From the NCBI GenBank assembly GCA_018402565.1, contig JAGYIQ010000008.1, positions 164,001-228,000 on the forward strand: DNA of 64,000 bases. Direction: 5' to 3'. Origin of the DNA: Pirellulaceae bacterium. GTDB lineage: Bacteria; Planctomycetota; Planctomycetia; Pirellulales; Pirellulaceae. How positions within the stretch are numbered: the first letter of the stretch is position 1; each line of letters begins with the position of its first letter. The position numbers were made by a program, and so were the translations under genes. Of the stretch, positions 35,191 to 46,303 are shown in pieces. The notes beneath the pieces were generated by a model. It ran no database searches, was not told the origin of the DNA, and saw only the letters and a list, made by a program, of their open reading frames with translations.

Positions 35191-36366
35191 ATGCTTCGAC
35201 GCGTACTTAAGATGAGTTTATCTGGCCTGGTGGTGGGCTGGGCTGTGGTGGGCGGTGTCGGGTTTTCCGGCGAGGGGCTGTGGGCGCAGGATTCGGAGCG
35301 CTTGAATTGGCCCAGCCGAGTCATGGACACGAGTCGAGTGGGCGAAGTGTCGCCGATTGCGACGGGCGTGGCGATTCGTCCTGGGTCGACTGAAGTCGCT
35401 GTTGTGGGTGACGATCACATTGTCCGGATGGTCGATTCTACTGACGGGCGTTTGCTGCGGACGTTGCCGGGACATCAAGACTGGATCCGCACGATGGCCT
35501 TCGCGCCGGACGGCTTGACCTTGCTGACGGCGGGTTCGGATCGTCGCATCTTGCGGTGGGATTTAGCGGCGCAGCGTTGGAGTTTATTTGCCTCTGAGGA
35601 GGCTTCGATTGAGGGGATCGCGTTTGCTCCGGACGGAAGTTTGGTGGCTGCGGTGGGTTTTGAGTCGTCGTTGCGTTTGTACGATGCTCGGACCGGTCAA
35701 ACGCGAGTCGAGCTGCCCTGTGCTTGCGCGGATTTGCGAGCGGTCGCATTTTCTGGCGATGGTCGATACCTGGCGGCCGGTGGCCGTTCTGGCCAGTTGT
35801 TGTTGTGGGAACGGCGAGCGGACGAGTGGCGTTCGATTGCTGTCGGCATGACTCATCAGCAGCGGATTCAAGCGTTGGAATTTTTGCCTGGGGGGCAATT
35901 GATCAGCGTGGGCGAGGACCGGCAGGTTTGTGTGACCGAGATTGGGCAAGCGACACGTTCCGCGGTGATTGCCACCCTGCCGGGCAAGTTGTATTCGCTA
36001 GCGGTGCTATCGCCAACGGTGATTGCGGTTGGTGGCAGTCACAATCGAATCACCGTAATTGACATCGAGCGGAAAGCGAAAATCGGCTACTTAGAGGGGC
36101 ACCGAGGCACGATCAGCGGCTTGGCCTTCAGGGATGGGCGGCTGATATCGGGCAGTTACGACGGAGAGGCGCGAGTCTGGCAGGCCGACGCCGCTTTGAC
36201 GGTGGCCATGGGGGGCGTGTCGGGCCGAGGTGCTGCCTCGGTCGGGGCCTCCTTTGATTTGCCGGCGCTGCAGCGAGATGCGACGAGCGAGATGCGGGTG
36301 ATTGAGCGAGTGGCACAGGAAGCGTCCTCCAATCCCCCGTTGTTGCCCATCCGCACGCTCCGCTGA
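35191..36366 (+). CDS. Secreted WD40-repeat-like beta-propeller protein
   Basis: From ATG 35191 (MLRRVLKMSLSG) the protein is 391 aa, with a clear signal peptide: basic start, a hydrophobic core (LSGLVVGWAVVGGVGFSG) and a cleavage-like LWAQD. Earlier in-frame codons back to TTG 35101 give an unlikely N-terminus. WD40-like blades follow with the pattern G(H/D)-(x)n-V-(x)-F-(x)-PDG-(x)n-GSDRRILRWDL; about six to seven blades are visible (for example AFAPDGLTLLTAGSD, AFSGDGRYLAAGGRS, GHRGTISGLAF). WD40 domains are usually protein-interaction scaffolds; there is no attached kinase or cytochrome domain. It lies 145 bp upstream of the SdrD-B surface protein gene on the same strand and could be co-transcribed with it. 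Confidence 0.82.
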   Translation: MLRRVLKMSLSGLVVGWAVVGGVGFSGEGLWAQDSERLNWPSRVMDTSRVGEVSPIATGVAIRPGSTEVAVVGDDHIVRMVDSTDGRLLRTLPGHQDWIRTMAFAPDGLTLLTAGSDRRILRWDLAAQRWSLFASEEASIEGIAFAPDGSLVAAVGFESSLRLYDARTGQTRVELPCACADLRAVAFSGDGRYLAAGGRSGQLLLWERRADEWRSIAVGMTHQQRIQALEFLPGGQLISVGEDRQVCVTEIGQATRSAVIATLPGKLYSLAVLSPTVIAVGGSHNRITVIDIERKAKIGYLEGHRGTISGLAFRDGRLISGSYDGEARVWQADAALTVAMGGVSGRGAASVGASFDLPALQRDATSEMRVIERVAQEASSNPPLLPIRTLR

Positions 36367-36511
36367 CTCGTCTCTGGAGCGAGTTAAGTTTTTGGGGGAT
36401 GGGTCCCCCGCCCGATTGGCTGGCGTGTGCCCGAGCCAACTGCCTGACCCTAACATTGTCCGCTTCCGCCCGTCTTGCTGGCGGTTCATGCTTCGCCGAA
36501 GGAACTTGGGA

Positions 36512-39500
36512 ATGTCAATGCTTCGTCGCTTTTCGAAATTGGTGCTTGGTTCTGGGGATCGCTCGACGCCGGCGACAGAAACGGCCGCACGGGCATCGTC
36601 CTACCGTCAGTGTCGGGTGGAGCGATTGGAGGATCGGCGCGTCTTGTCTGCCAATCCGGTGATCGCGGGCGTGACATTCTTCGAGACGGACGGCGGTGTG
36701 GATACGCAGCCGGACTATTTTGAAGTCACCTTTCAAGGTGGATCCGAGACGACTCGTTTGACGAGTTTCACGATCAATGGGGACCAAGACGGCAGCGGCG
36801 GCCGTAGTTTAGGGGATATCATCTTCCATTCGGCTCCCACGATTGCCGGCGCGGGTGACTACCACGCCTTTCAGTTCGACGTGACCAACAGTCGGGGGAT
36901 CGCGGCGGAGGACATCGTCAGCTGGCGAGTGTCGAACGACGGCCTGCAGTTGGATGTTGTCATCAACAACTTTCAAGCGGGTGATCGCTTGGCGTTCACC
37001 ATCGATACCGACGAGATGGAACGCTTGCGGCCGGACATGATTGTCTCCGGAACAGAGATGGAGACGTCTTTGTTCACTGCTAACTTCGTTGATGCGCATT
37101 ACACCTTCGAGCGGATGACTGGGATCAGTCCGGACGGCAAGACCTCGGGAATGTTCTGGGACGACTATGATCCGATGTTTGTCTTTGCGGGGGAATTGGC
37201 AGGGACGGCCTTGGACTTACCTGCGGATGGTTCCACCGGGCATGCCAATCGTACCGCTGGGGCATGGGACGGCTACCATTTGGTCGAGAAGCCCGTTTCG
37301 ATTTCAGGCCGAGTGTTTCACGATGAAAACATCAATTGTGAACAAGATGGTACGGAGATGGGCATTGCCGGCGTGACGTTGACGTTGGAGCGACTGAACA
37401 CGCAGACCGGCGCTTACGAGCACGTGGCGACGACAAAGACTGACGCCAGCGGTGACTACGAGTTCGGGGTGAACTTGAATCTCAAGCCGGGCACTTTCCG
37501 AGTGGTGCAAACCCAACCGGATGGCTTTCTGAGCGTGAGTGCGAAGCCTGGAACGGTCGGCGGGGCAGTCAGCGGACAGGCTGAGATGCTGCCCGACAGT
37601 CATCCGAACGTGCTGGCCAACATTGTCATCCCCAAGGGGGACATGCATGCGGTCAACTACGACTTCTGTGAAGTTTTGCCGGTCCAGTTGTCTGGTTATG
37701 TGTACCACGATCGCAATGACAATGGTTTGCGCGAGACGGGCGAGGAGGGGATCGTCGACGTTCAGATTTTGGTTCGTCGGACGGGAGGCCTGCAGGTCAA
37801 CGACGCCTTCGCGCAGTGGAAAGACATGGTGGTCACGACGGACCAGAACGGGTTCTATTCGGTAAGTGGCTTGCCACCGGGGGTTTATGAGATCATCGAG
37901 GTCAATCAGTACCCGGGCATGAACAATCCGCTGGCTGACTTCTTGGACGGTAAAGACACGATCGGGACCGTGGGCGGATTGCCGCAAGGTGTGGCTGGGA
38001 ACGATCATTTGACTCAGGTGCTGTTGCATGCGGGTCAGAGCAGCATCAATAACAACTTTGGTGAATTGCGACCGGTGTCGATCCAGGGTTATGTGTCGCA
38101 GGCGGATCGGGACGGGAACTGCACCAAGCCGGGCGATGCAAACTACGTGGGCATTCCAGGCGTGACGATTGAGCTGAGTAATTCGTTGGGCGTGTTGGTG
38201 GCGACGACCCAGACCAAGTCCGACGGCACCTTCGAGTTTACGGGCTTGCATCCAGGGATGTACTCGATTCGGCAAATCCAGCCGGCAGGGTTCTTGGATG
38301 GAGCGGAGCGTGTGGGCATGGTTGATGGTGTGATGCAAGGTGTCGCATCGTCCAACGACGTCATCTCGCAGATCAACCTGATGTCGGGCCAAGCGGGCAT
38401 GCAGTACGGGTTCTGCGAGCATCTACCCGCCAGTGTGGCGGGTCGTGTGTTTCATGATCGCAACAACAATGGCGCAATCGATTCCGGTGAGGAAGGGATT
38501 GCGGGTGTCACGATTCGGCTGTTGCATGCCGACGGCAGTCCGGTGATGATCGAGGCGGGTGGAACGCAGACCGTGTTGACGGCGATCACTGACGCTGAGG
38601 GCCGCTACGTGTTCACCAATCTGCAGGGCGGGGAGTATCAGATCCAGCAGATCCAGCCGAACGGTTGGGTGGATGGTCAGGAGTCGCTTGGATCGTTGGG
38701 TGGGCAGGTGCAAAACGATTTGTTCACCAAGATCATCGTGCGAGCGGGCGACACGGGTGTGAACTACGATTTCGGTGAATTCAAGTTGAGCTCCATCTCA
38801 GGTTACGTGCATGTGGATTCGGATGGCAATTGCACCCCCGATTCCGCTGGTGATCTGCCGATCGCGGGCGTCACGATGGAGTTGGTCGATCACAATGGCA
38901 ACGTGATCCAGACCGCGAAAACGAACCAGGACGGCTTTTATCAGTTCCAAGCCTTGCTGCCTGGTACTTACACGGTGCGACAAATTCAGCCGGAGGGGTA
39001 CTTCACTGGCGGCGAAAAGGTGGGCCACTTGATGGGCCATCCCGACGTGCAACCGGGCGCGGCCAGCACCAATCAGATTTCGAACATTGTCTTGAAGTCC
39101 AACTTCAATGTGGTGCAGTACAACTTCTGCGAGAAGGCGGGGGCGGCGATTTCTGGCAAGGTGTTCCAGGATGGTCCAGCCTTCCAGACACCCGATGGAT
39201 TGGCTCCGGCCAACTATCGATCGCAGCGCGATGGCCAGTTCACGCCGGATGACACGCCGATCGGCAATGTCCGCATGCTGTTGTACTGGTACATCGACCC
39301 GCAGGCACAAGCGATCGCGCCGCGTCCGGTGATGCTGAGCGAGGTGCTGGGGCAGCATTACGGACACATCCAAGGCGGTCCGGATTCACCCGTGTATGTG
39401 ATGACCGATGCGCAGGGCAATTACACCTTCGCTGGCTTGCAGGCGGGTAACTACATTGTGCTGCAAGAGCAGCCGCAGGGTTTCTTGGACGCGAATAACT

Positions 39501-40849
39501 ACGTGGGTAGCACCACGGGCATGGCGTTCAACAGTACGGATGCGGCTGCTGCGGCTCCGCAATCAATGCTGAGCATGTTTAGCTTGGATCAATTGATGGA
39601 CGCGATGGCCAACATCCGCGTCAATAGCGGGCAGGTCTCGGTGATGAATAACTTCACCGAAGTCGTGGTGGCCATGACGCCGCCACCGCCAGACACGCCG
39701 CCGGAACAGCCAAACATTCCGCCACACCCCACCCCCAACCCCAATCCGCTGCCGCCAGGTGTGCCGTTGACCGGGCATGGTGGGCTGTTGGGGCACCAAG
39801 GTGTCAACACCAATACGTTCGTGGGTATCGGATTTAATGCGGCTTTGCCCAATAATCTACCCGCCGGCTATTCGTGGCACTTGAGTTTGATCAACGACGG
39901 CACGCCGCGCGAGGCCCAGGATGGCGGCAACGGGCCTTGGCACGAGGTAGGCTACTTGTCCGAACTGGACTGGAGTCGATTTGATTTGGCACAGGGCAGT
40001 TGGGTCTTCACCACGGAGAACGAACGGGGTGGCTACCAGATTGCTGAAATCACATCGCAATTTGGTACCTTGGGTGGGCGGCCGTTGGTCGGCGACTTCA
40101 ATGGCGATGGTGTGGACCAGATCGCAATCTTCAAGGATGGCTATTGGTTTATCGACGCCAATGGCAATGGCGTCTGGGATAACAGCGACTTGATGATCCG
40201 CTTGGGCAACGCCGATGATCAGCCGGTCGTGGGTGACTGGGACGGGGACGGCAAGGCCGACATTGCGATTTTTGGACCGCAATGGGTCGGTGACGAAGCC
40301 GCAATCTCTCGGGAACCCGGTTTGCCCGACCGCGACAACCAACGATTCACTCGGCCAAAGAACATTCCCCCGATGGTGGAAGAGGCCGTGGAGGGCACGC
40401 GGGTATTGAAGCACGGCGTGACCGGCCGGAGCCGAGCGGACGTGATCGACCACGTGTTTGCCTTCGGGCAGCAGGGTGACGTGGCGGTGTCCGGCGACTT
40501 CAATGGCGATGGGATCACCCAGATCGGCGTCTTCAGCAACGGGCGGTGGACGATCGACTCCAACGGCGACGGTCGGCTGGACTATCGAGACGAGGCCTTC
40601 ACATTTGGTCAAGCCGGCGACATCCCGGTCGTGGGCGACTTCAACGGCGACGGGATCGATGAAGTGGCGGTGTTCCGTCAGGGCAAGTGGTTCATCGACT
40701 CCAACGGGAACCGCCAATTGGAAGCGACCGATCGGGTCTTTGAGATGGCCGGCGACGGCTACCCGGTGGCAGGTGACTTCAACGGCGACGGCAAGGATGC
40801 GCCGATCCTGTACCAGCCGACCGCCCTGCCAGCGCGACAGGCGAACTGA
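36512..40849 (+). CDS. SdrD B-like repeat surface protein with C-terminal FG-GAP/VCBS-like repeats
   Basis: The frame is open from 36302, overlapping the WD40 gene, but ATG 36512 follows AAGGAAC at good spacing, giving 1445 aa. The N-terminus has the planctomycete surface-protein motif VERLEDRRVLSA. A beta domain (about residues 50-250) is followed by six SdrD-B/CnaB-like domains, recognisable by (I/V)SG-(x)V(F/Y)HD and D-x-N-x-NG-(x)n-GE(E)GIAGV, with putative calcium loops. A Pro-rich linker follows (near 39.7 kb, PPPPDTPPEQP). The end holds FG-GAP-like repeats (VGDFNGDGVDQIAIF, VAVFRQGKWFIDSNGN). SdrD-B domains are rigid stalks in cell-wall adhesins. I see no LPXTG or PEP-CTERM signal. A strong terminator follows 27 bp after the stop. 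Confidence 0.85.
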   Translation: MSMLRRFSKLVLGSGDRSTPATETAARASSYRQCRVERLEDRRVLSANPVIAGVTFFETDGGVDTQPDYFEVTFQGGSETTRLTSFTINGDQDGSGGRSLGDIIFHSAPTIAGAGDYHAFQFDVTNSRGIAAEDIVSWRVSNDGLQLDVVINNFQAGDRLAFTIDTDEMERLRPDMIVSGTEMETSLFTANFVDAHYTFERMTGISPDGKTSGMFWDDYDPMFVFAGELAGTALDLPADGSTGHANRTAGAWDGYHLVEKPVSISGRVFHDENINCEQDGTEMGIAGVTLTLERLNTQTGAYEHVATTKTDASGDYEFGVNLNLKPGTFRVVQTQPDGFLSVSAKPGTVGGAVSGQAEMLPDSHPNVLANIVIPKGDMHAVNYDFCEVLPVQLSGYVYHDRNDNGLRETGEEGIVDVQILVRRTGGLQVNDAFAQWKDMVVTTDQNGFYSVSGLPPGVYEIIEVNQYPGMNNPLADFLDGKDTIGTVGGLPQGVAGNDHLTQVLLHAGQSSINNNFGELRPVSIQGYVSQADRDGNCTKPGDANYVGIPGVTIELSNSLGVLVATTQTKSDGTFEFTGLHPGMYSIRQIQPAGFLDGAERVGMVDGVMQGVASSNDVISQINLMSGQAGMQYGFCEHLPASVAGRVFHDRNNNGAIDSGEEGIAGVTIRLLHADGSPVMIEAGGTQTVLTAITDAEGRYVFTNLQGGEYQIQQIQPNGWVDGQESLGSLGGQVQNDLFTKIIVRAGDTGVNYDFGEFKLSSISGYVHVDSDGNCTPDSAGDLPIAGVTMELVDHNGNVIQTAKTNQDGFYQFQALLPGTYTVRQIQPEGYFTGGEKVGHLMGHPDVQPGAASTNQISNIVLKSNFNVVQYNFCEKAGAAISGKVFQDGPAFQTPDGLAPANYRSQRDGQFTPDDTPIGNVRMLLYWYIDPQAQAIAPRPVMLSEVLGQHYGHIQGGPDSPVYVMTDAQGNYTFAGLQAGNYIVLQEQPQGFLDANNYVGSTTGMAFNSTDAAAAAPQSMLSMFSLDQLMDAMANIRVNSGQVSVMNNFTEVVVAMTPPPPDTPPEQPNIPPHPTPNPNPLPPGVPLTGHGGLLGHQGVNTNTFVGIGFNAALPNNLPAGYSWHLSLINDGTPREAQDGGNGPWHEVGYLSELDWSRFDLAQGSWVFTTENERGGYQIAEITSQFGTLGGRPLVGDFNGDGVDQIAIFKDGYWFIDANGNGVWDNSDLMIRLGNADDQPVVGDWDGDGKADIAIFGPQWVGDEAAISREPGLPDRDNQRFTRPKNIPPMVEEAVEGTRVLKHGVTGRSRADVIDHVFAFGQQGDVAVSGDFNGDGITQIGVFSNGRWTIDSNGDGRLDYRDEAFTFGQAGDIPVVGDFNGDGIDEVAVFRQGKWFIDSNGNRQLEATDRVFEMAGDGYPVAGDFNGDGKDAPILYQPTALPARQAN

Positions 40850-40876
40850 CGACTACTGATCCAAAAAGTGGTTTTG

Positions 40877-40921
40877 AGCCGTGAGCAAGTGCCCGATCGG
40901 GCGCGGGCTCACGGCTTTTTT
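40877..40921 (+). terminator. Rho-independent terminator after the SdrD-B gene
   Basis: A 10-bp stem (agccgtgagc / gctcacggct) with a 20-nt loop that itself contains gcccgatcgggc is followed by a run of six T residues. Confidence 0.85.
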
Positions 40922-41128
40922 CGTGTTTGGTACAGGATTTGCTCTCGGCAGGTTGCGGGCAGGCAGCTGACATTTTGCCGTCCGCCGTGTCCGAAGTGTC
41001 CGGCGTGTCCGCCGCGCCCAACGTGTCGGGCGGGGCGGCTGGCAATCTGTCAGGTCCGGTCCGGGGCAGCTGTTGGGGGCTGGCGATAATTTTGACCACT
41101 CAAGGTGTTTTTGAGGAGGAATTCGAAC

Positions 41129-42838
<1,710 letters not shown>

Positions 42839-42925
42839 GCGAGTTTTTGCGGTCGGGGCAGTTGATTGAACTGATTTTTCGCCAAGTGCGATTCAAACCC
42901 ATAATTGCAGAAAAGGAAATAAGAC

Positions 42926-43228
42926 ATGGCCAAGACAAGTGTGAGCATTCGTCCGTTGGATGACCGAGTGGTTGTCGAAGTTTCGGCAGCAGAGGAGATG
43001 ACGGCTGGCGGGATCGTGTTGCCCGACAATGCCAAGGAGAAGCCGCAGCGTGGTCGCGTGATTGCGGTGGGTCCCGGCAAGTTGTTGGATTCCGGTGAGC
43101 GTGGTCCATTGAGTGTGGCGGTTGGCGACGAGGTGATCTTCGGCAAGTACGGCGGGACCGAGATCGAAGTCGATGGGGAAGAGGTCAAGATTTTGCGTGA
43201 GAGCGACATCTTGGCCAAGGTTTGCTAG
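42926..43228 (+). CDS. groES: Co-chaperonin GroES
   Basis: The 100-aa protein matches GroES in length and motifs: IRPLDDRVVVE at the N-terminus, the mobile loop EEMTAGGIVLPDNAKEKP (which binds the GroEL apical domain), GRVIAVGPGK, and VGDEVIFGKYGG near the C-terminus. The heptameric lid closes the GroEL chamber. The RBS AAAAGGA lies about 10 nt before ATG 42926. It sits between two groEL genes, 87 bp after the first and 64 bp before the second, so it may serve both. Confidence 0.97.
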   Translation: MAKTSVSIRPLDDRVVVEVSAAEEMTAGGIVLPDNAKEKPQRGRVIAVGPGKLLDSGERGPLSVAVGDEVIFGKYGGTEIEVDGEEVKILRESDILAKVC

Positions 43229-43292
43229 GCGTTGGGTCGGCAGATCGCGATTTATCACCTCAGTTGAGAGAACCCAGTAGAGGATATTGGCA

Positions 43293-44912
43293 ATGGCAAA
43301 ACAATTGTTGTTCGATGACAAGGCTCGGCAACGTATGTTGCGGGGCATTGATAAGTTGGCTGATGCGGTGGCCGTCACGATGGGTCCTACCGGTCGCAAC
43401 GTGATCGTGCAGAAGTCGTACGGTGGTCCGACGGTGACGAAGGACGGCGTGACGGTAGCCAAAGAGATCGAATTGGAAGATCGCTTTGAGAACATGGGCG
43501 CGAAGTTGGTGGTCGAGGTTGCGCAGAAGACTTCGGACTTGGCTGGAGACGGCACCACCACGGCGACGGTGTTGGCACGGGCGATTTTCAAGGAGGGCTT
43601 GAAGTCGGTTGTGGCGGGCAGCAATCCGACCGCGATCCGTCGTGGGTTGGAGCGAGCGGTCAAGGCGGCAGTCGATCACTTGGAATCGATGGCTCGTCCG
43701 GTCAGCGAGAAGTCGGAAGTTGCCAACGTCGGTGCGATCAGCGCCAACAACGACATGGCGATTGGTGAGTTGTTGGCCGAGGCCCTGCATCGCGTGGGTC
43801 AGGACGGCGTGATCACGGTCGAAGAAGGCAAATCCACCGAGACCAAGGTCGAGTATGTGGACGGGATGCAGTTTGACAAGGGCTACATCTCCCCTTACTT
43901 CATCACGGATCCGGGCACAATGGAGTGTGTGTTCGAGAACGCACTGATTCTGCTGTTCGAGAAGAAGATCAGCAACGTGCGCGACCTGGTGCCGCTGTTG
44001 GAGAAGTCCAGCCAGACGGGCCGTCCGCTATTGATCATCGCCGAGGACGTTGATGCCGAGGCGTTGACGTTGTTGGTCGTCAACAAGCTCCGCGGCGTGT
44101 TGAACGTCTGTGCCGTCAAGGCACCGGGCTTCGGCGATCGTCGTAAGGCCATGATGGGCGACATTGCCGTTTTGACCGGTGGCGAGTTCATCAGTGAAGA
44201 CTTGGGTATCCAATTGGAAAGTTTGGAACTGAGCCACTTGGGTACGGCCAAGAAGATCGTGGTGGACAAGAACGGGACGACGATCGTGGAAGGTGGCGGT
44301 GAGCGGAAAGACGTGGATCACCGCATCAGCCAGATTCGCGCGCAGATCGATCAGAGCGACAGCGAGTACGATCGGGAAAAGCTGCAAGAGCGTTTGGCCA
44401 AGTTGGCAGGTGGCGTTGCGATTGTGTCGGTGGGTGCCGAGACCGAAGTCGAGATGAAGCAGAAGAAGGCGCGTGTGGAAGACGCCTTGCATGCAACTCG
44501 CGCGGCGGTCGAAGAAGGTATTCTGCCCGGTGGTGGCGTAGCGCTGTTGCGTTGCAAGGCCGCTGTGGAGAAGGTCCGCTCGCAGGTGCGTGGCGATGAG
44601 AAGATTGGCGTCGACATCATCTTGGGTGTCTTGGATGCGCCGATCCGCCAGATCGCTGCCAACGCCGGTATCGATGGTTCGGTCGTGGCGGATGAGTTGA
44701 TGGACAAAGAGGTCAACATCGGTTACGACGCGTATGCCGGTCGCTATGTGGATATGTTCAAGGCCGGCGTGATCGATCCGAAGAAGGTCGTGAAGACAGC
44801 TTTGATCAATGCTTCCAGCATTGCCGGACTGTTGCTGACGACCGACGCCTTGGTCTCCAACTTTGATGACGAGGACAAGGCTCGCCGCAAGGTTGAGGGC
44901 GCGATCTCTTAG
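43293..44912 (+). CDS. groEL: Chaperonin GroEL, tail-less paralogue
   Basis: ATG 43293 gives 539 aa (MAKQLLFDDKARQRML); an in-frame TTG two codons upstream is unlikely. All core features are present: GPTGRNVIVQKS, LAGDGTTTATVL, an apical domain with VEYVDGMQFDKGYISPYF, LPGGGVALLR and the Asp-containing VEDALHATRAA. It ends at EDKARRKVEGAIS without any GGM tail, unlike the first paralogue. The two proteins are clearly diverged, so this is an old duplication. Loss of the GGM tail suggests a different cavity floor and possibly specialised clients. A GC-rich 14-bp tandem repeat and a terminator follow. Confidence 0.95.
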   Translation: MAKQLLFDDKARQRMLRGIDKLADAVAVTMGPTGRNVIVQKSYGGPTVTKDGVTVAKEIELEDRFENMGAKLVVEVAQKTSDLAGDGTTTATVLARAIFKEGLKSVVAGSNPTAIRRGLERAVKAAVDHLESMARPVSEKSEVANVGAISANNDMAIGELLAEALHRVGQDGVITVEEGKSTETKVEYVDGMQFDKGYISPYFITDPGTMECVFENALILLFEKKISNVRDLVPLLEKSSQTGRPLLIIAEDVDAEALTLLVVNKLRGVLNVCAVKAPGFGDRRKAMMGDIAVLTGGEFISEDLGIQLESLELSHLGTAKKIVVDKNGTTIVEGGGERKDVDHRISQIRAQIDQSDSEYDREKLQERLAKLAGGVAIVSVGAETEVEMKQKKARVEDALHATRAAVEEGILPGGGVALLRCKAAVEKVRSQVRGDEKIGVDIILGVLDAPIRQIAANAGIDGSVVADELMDKEVNIGYDAYAGRYVDMFKAGVIDPKKVVKTALINASSIAGLLLTTDALVSNFDDEDKARRKVEGAIS

Positions 44913-44950
44913 TGGTTGTGACTGGGGGGGATGTCCGCATGGCCAGCCCC

Positions 44951-45033
44951 GTGTCGTCAGCCCCGTGTGGTTGGCCCCGTGTGGTTGGCCCCTTGTGGTT
45001 GGCCCGTGTGGTTGGCCGCGTGTCGCCCCCTGC
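44951..45033 (+). repeat. 14-bp tandem repeat downstream of groEL2
   Basis: About six copies of gtgtggttggcccc with variants (44951-44964, 44965-44978, 44979-44992, 44993-45005, 45006-45019, 45020-45033), the two central copies identical. No coding role is seen; it lies between groEL2 and the terminator before dnaJ. Confidence 0.8.
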
Positions 45034-45069
45034 GATCGGCCCCTGGTAGTAGATAGTTTCATGAATAAA

Positions 45070-45103
45070 GGGCCAATTGCGTTTAGCACTTGGCCCTTTT
45101 TTT
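45070..45103 (+). terminator. Rho-independent terminator between groEL2 and dnaJ
   Basis: A 7-bp stem gggccaa (45070-45076) / ttggccc (45090-45096) is followed by seven T residues. It ends only ~22 bp before the dnaJ start, so the dnaJ promoter must overlap it or readthrough must occur. Confidence 0.75.
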
Positions 45104-45124
45104 CAGTTTATGGAAAGCCGGCAG

Positions 45125-46240
45125 ATGGTCACCCAGCGTTGCTACTATGAAGTCCTGTCCGTGGAGAGAACGGCCACTGACAAGGAGATTTCGCGGGCGT
45201 ATCGAAAATTGGCCATCAAGTATCATCCCGACTCCAATCCGGACGATCCGGCGGCCACCGAACGATTTCGGGAGGCGGCCGAGGCGTACGAGGTGTTGAG
45301 TGATGCGGAGAAGCGTCAGCGATACGATCGGTACGGCCATGCGGGGGTGCGGGGCGGTGGGAGTGAGTTCCAGTCGACGGAGGACATCTTTGAGGCCTTT
45401 GGCGAAATATTCGGCAATGGCATGTTTGGGGATCTGTTCGGGGGGCGGCGTGGTGGTCGACGGCAGCGGCGTGGCAACGACGTGCGGGCGGACGTATCGT
45501 TGACGTTGGAGGAGGCTGCCATGGGGGTGGTGAAGACGTTGCGGTTCAACCGCAACGAGCGGTGCCAGACCTGTAGTGGCAGTGGTGCCAAGGCGGGTAC
45601 AAAACCTGCCAGTTGCCAGTATTGCGGCGGGCGTGGGCAAGTCTTGCAATCGGCGGGGATCCTGCGGATGCAAACCACGTGTCCGCAATGTCGCGGCACG
45701 GGAACGATCATTACGGAACCTTGCGGGGATTGTCGCGGCCGCGGCGTCAATGTGAAATCCGTGGAGTTGGAAGTGTCCATTCCAGCGGGTGTGGACGACG
45801 GCATGCGCGTACGTCTGGGTGGGGAGGGGGAGGCCAGTCCCGACGGTGGTCCGAATGGGGATTGTTACTGTTTCATCAAGGTCAAGAAGCACGATCTGTT
45901 TCACCGTGACGGCAGCAATTTGATTGTCCAGCTGCCGATCGCTTACACCCAAGCGGTACTGGGGGCCGATCTCAAAGTGCCGACACTCGGTGGGCAAGAG
46001 GTGCTAACGATCAAGCGGGGGACGCAGTCGGGAGAGGTCTTTACGTTGCGGGGCAAGGGAGTGACGGATCCGCAAGGGGGACCACGTGGGGATTTGTTGG
46101 TCCAGGTCTACATCGAGACGCCGCGCGAGGTCAGTGCCAAGCAGGAGGAGGTGCTGCGAACGTTGGCCGAGTTGGAACAGACGGACGTGTCGCCCCAACG
46201 CAAGTCGTTCTTGGACAAGATTAAGTCCTATTTTCCCTAG
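45125..46240 (+). CDS. dnaJ: Chaperone protein DnaJ
   Basis: A type I DnaJ/Hsp40 of 371 aa that stimulates DnaK ATPase and delivers substrates. ATG 45125 (MVTQRCYYEVLSVER) is preferred because GGAAAG lies 7 nt upstream; ATG 45110 is an alternative without RBS. Domains in order: J-domain with HPD in KYHPDSNPDD (about residues 30-40), a Gly-rich linker (GGGRRGGRRQR type), four CxxCxGxG zinc motifs (CQTCSGSG, CQYCGGRG, CPQCRGTG, CGDCRGRG, about residues 145-220), and the two C-terminal beta domains. grpE follows 63 bp downstream. No dnaK is in this window. Confidence 0.95.
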   Translation: MVTQRCYYEVLSVERTATDKEISRAYRKLAIKYHPDSNPDDPAATERFREAAEAYEVLSDAEKRQRYDRYGHAGVRGGGSEFQSTEDIFEAFGEIFGNGMFGDLFGGRRGGRRQRRGNDVRADVSLTLEEAAMGVVKTLRFNRNERCQTCSGSGAKAGTKPASCQYCGGRGQVLQSAGILRMQTTCPQCRGTGTIITEPCGDCRGRGVNVKSVELEVSIPAGVDDGMRVRLGGEGEASPDGGPNGDCYCFIKVKKHDLFHRDGSNLIVQLPIAYTQAVLGADLKVPTLGGQEVLTIKRGTQSGEVFTLRGKGVTDPQGGPRGDLLVQVYIETPREVSAKQEEVLRTLAELEQTDVSPQRKSFLDKIKSYFP

Positions 46241-46303
46241 TTTTTAAATCCCGATGATTGGGGCTTGCCGATCGATCATTGGGGTCAAGGAAAGTTGATA
46301 GCG

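Noticed and set aside
45083..45092. CIRCE (HrcA operator) before dnaJ
   Set aside because: Only a ttagcact-like half site is present and it lies in the loop/stem of the terminator hairpin; no inverted partner at the required spacing.
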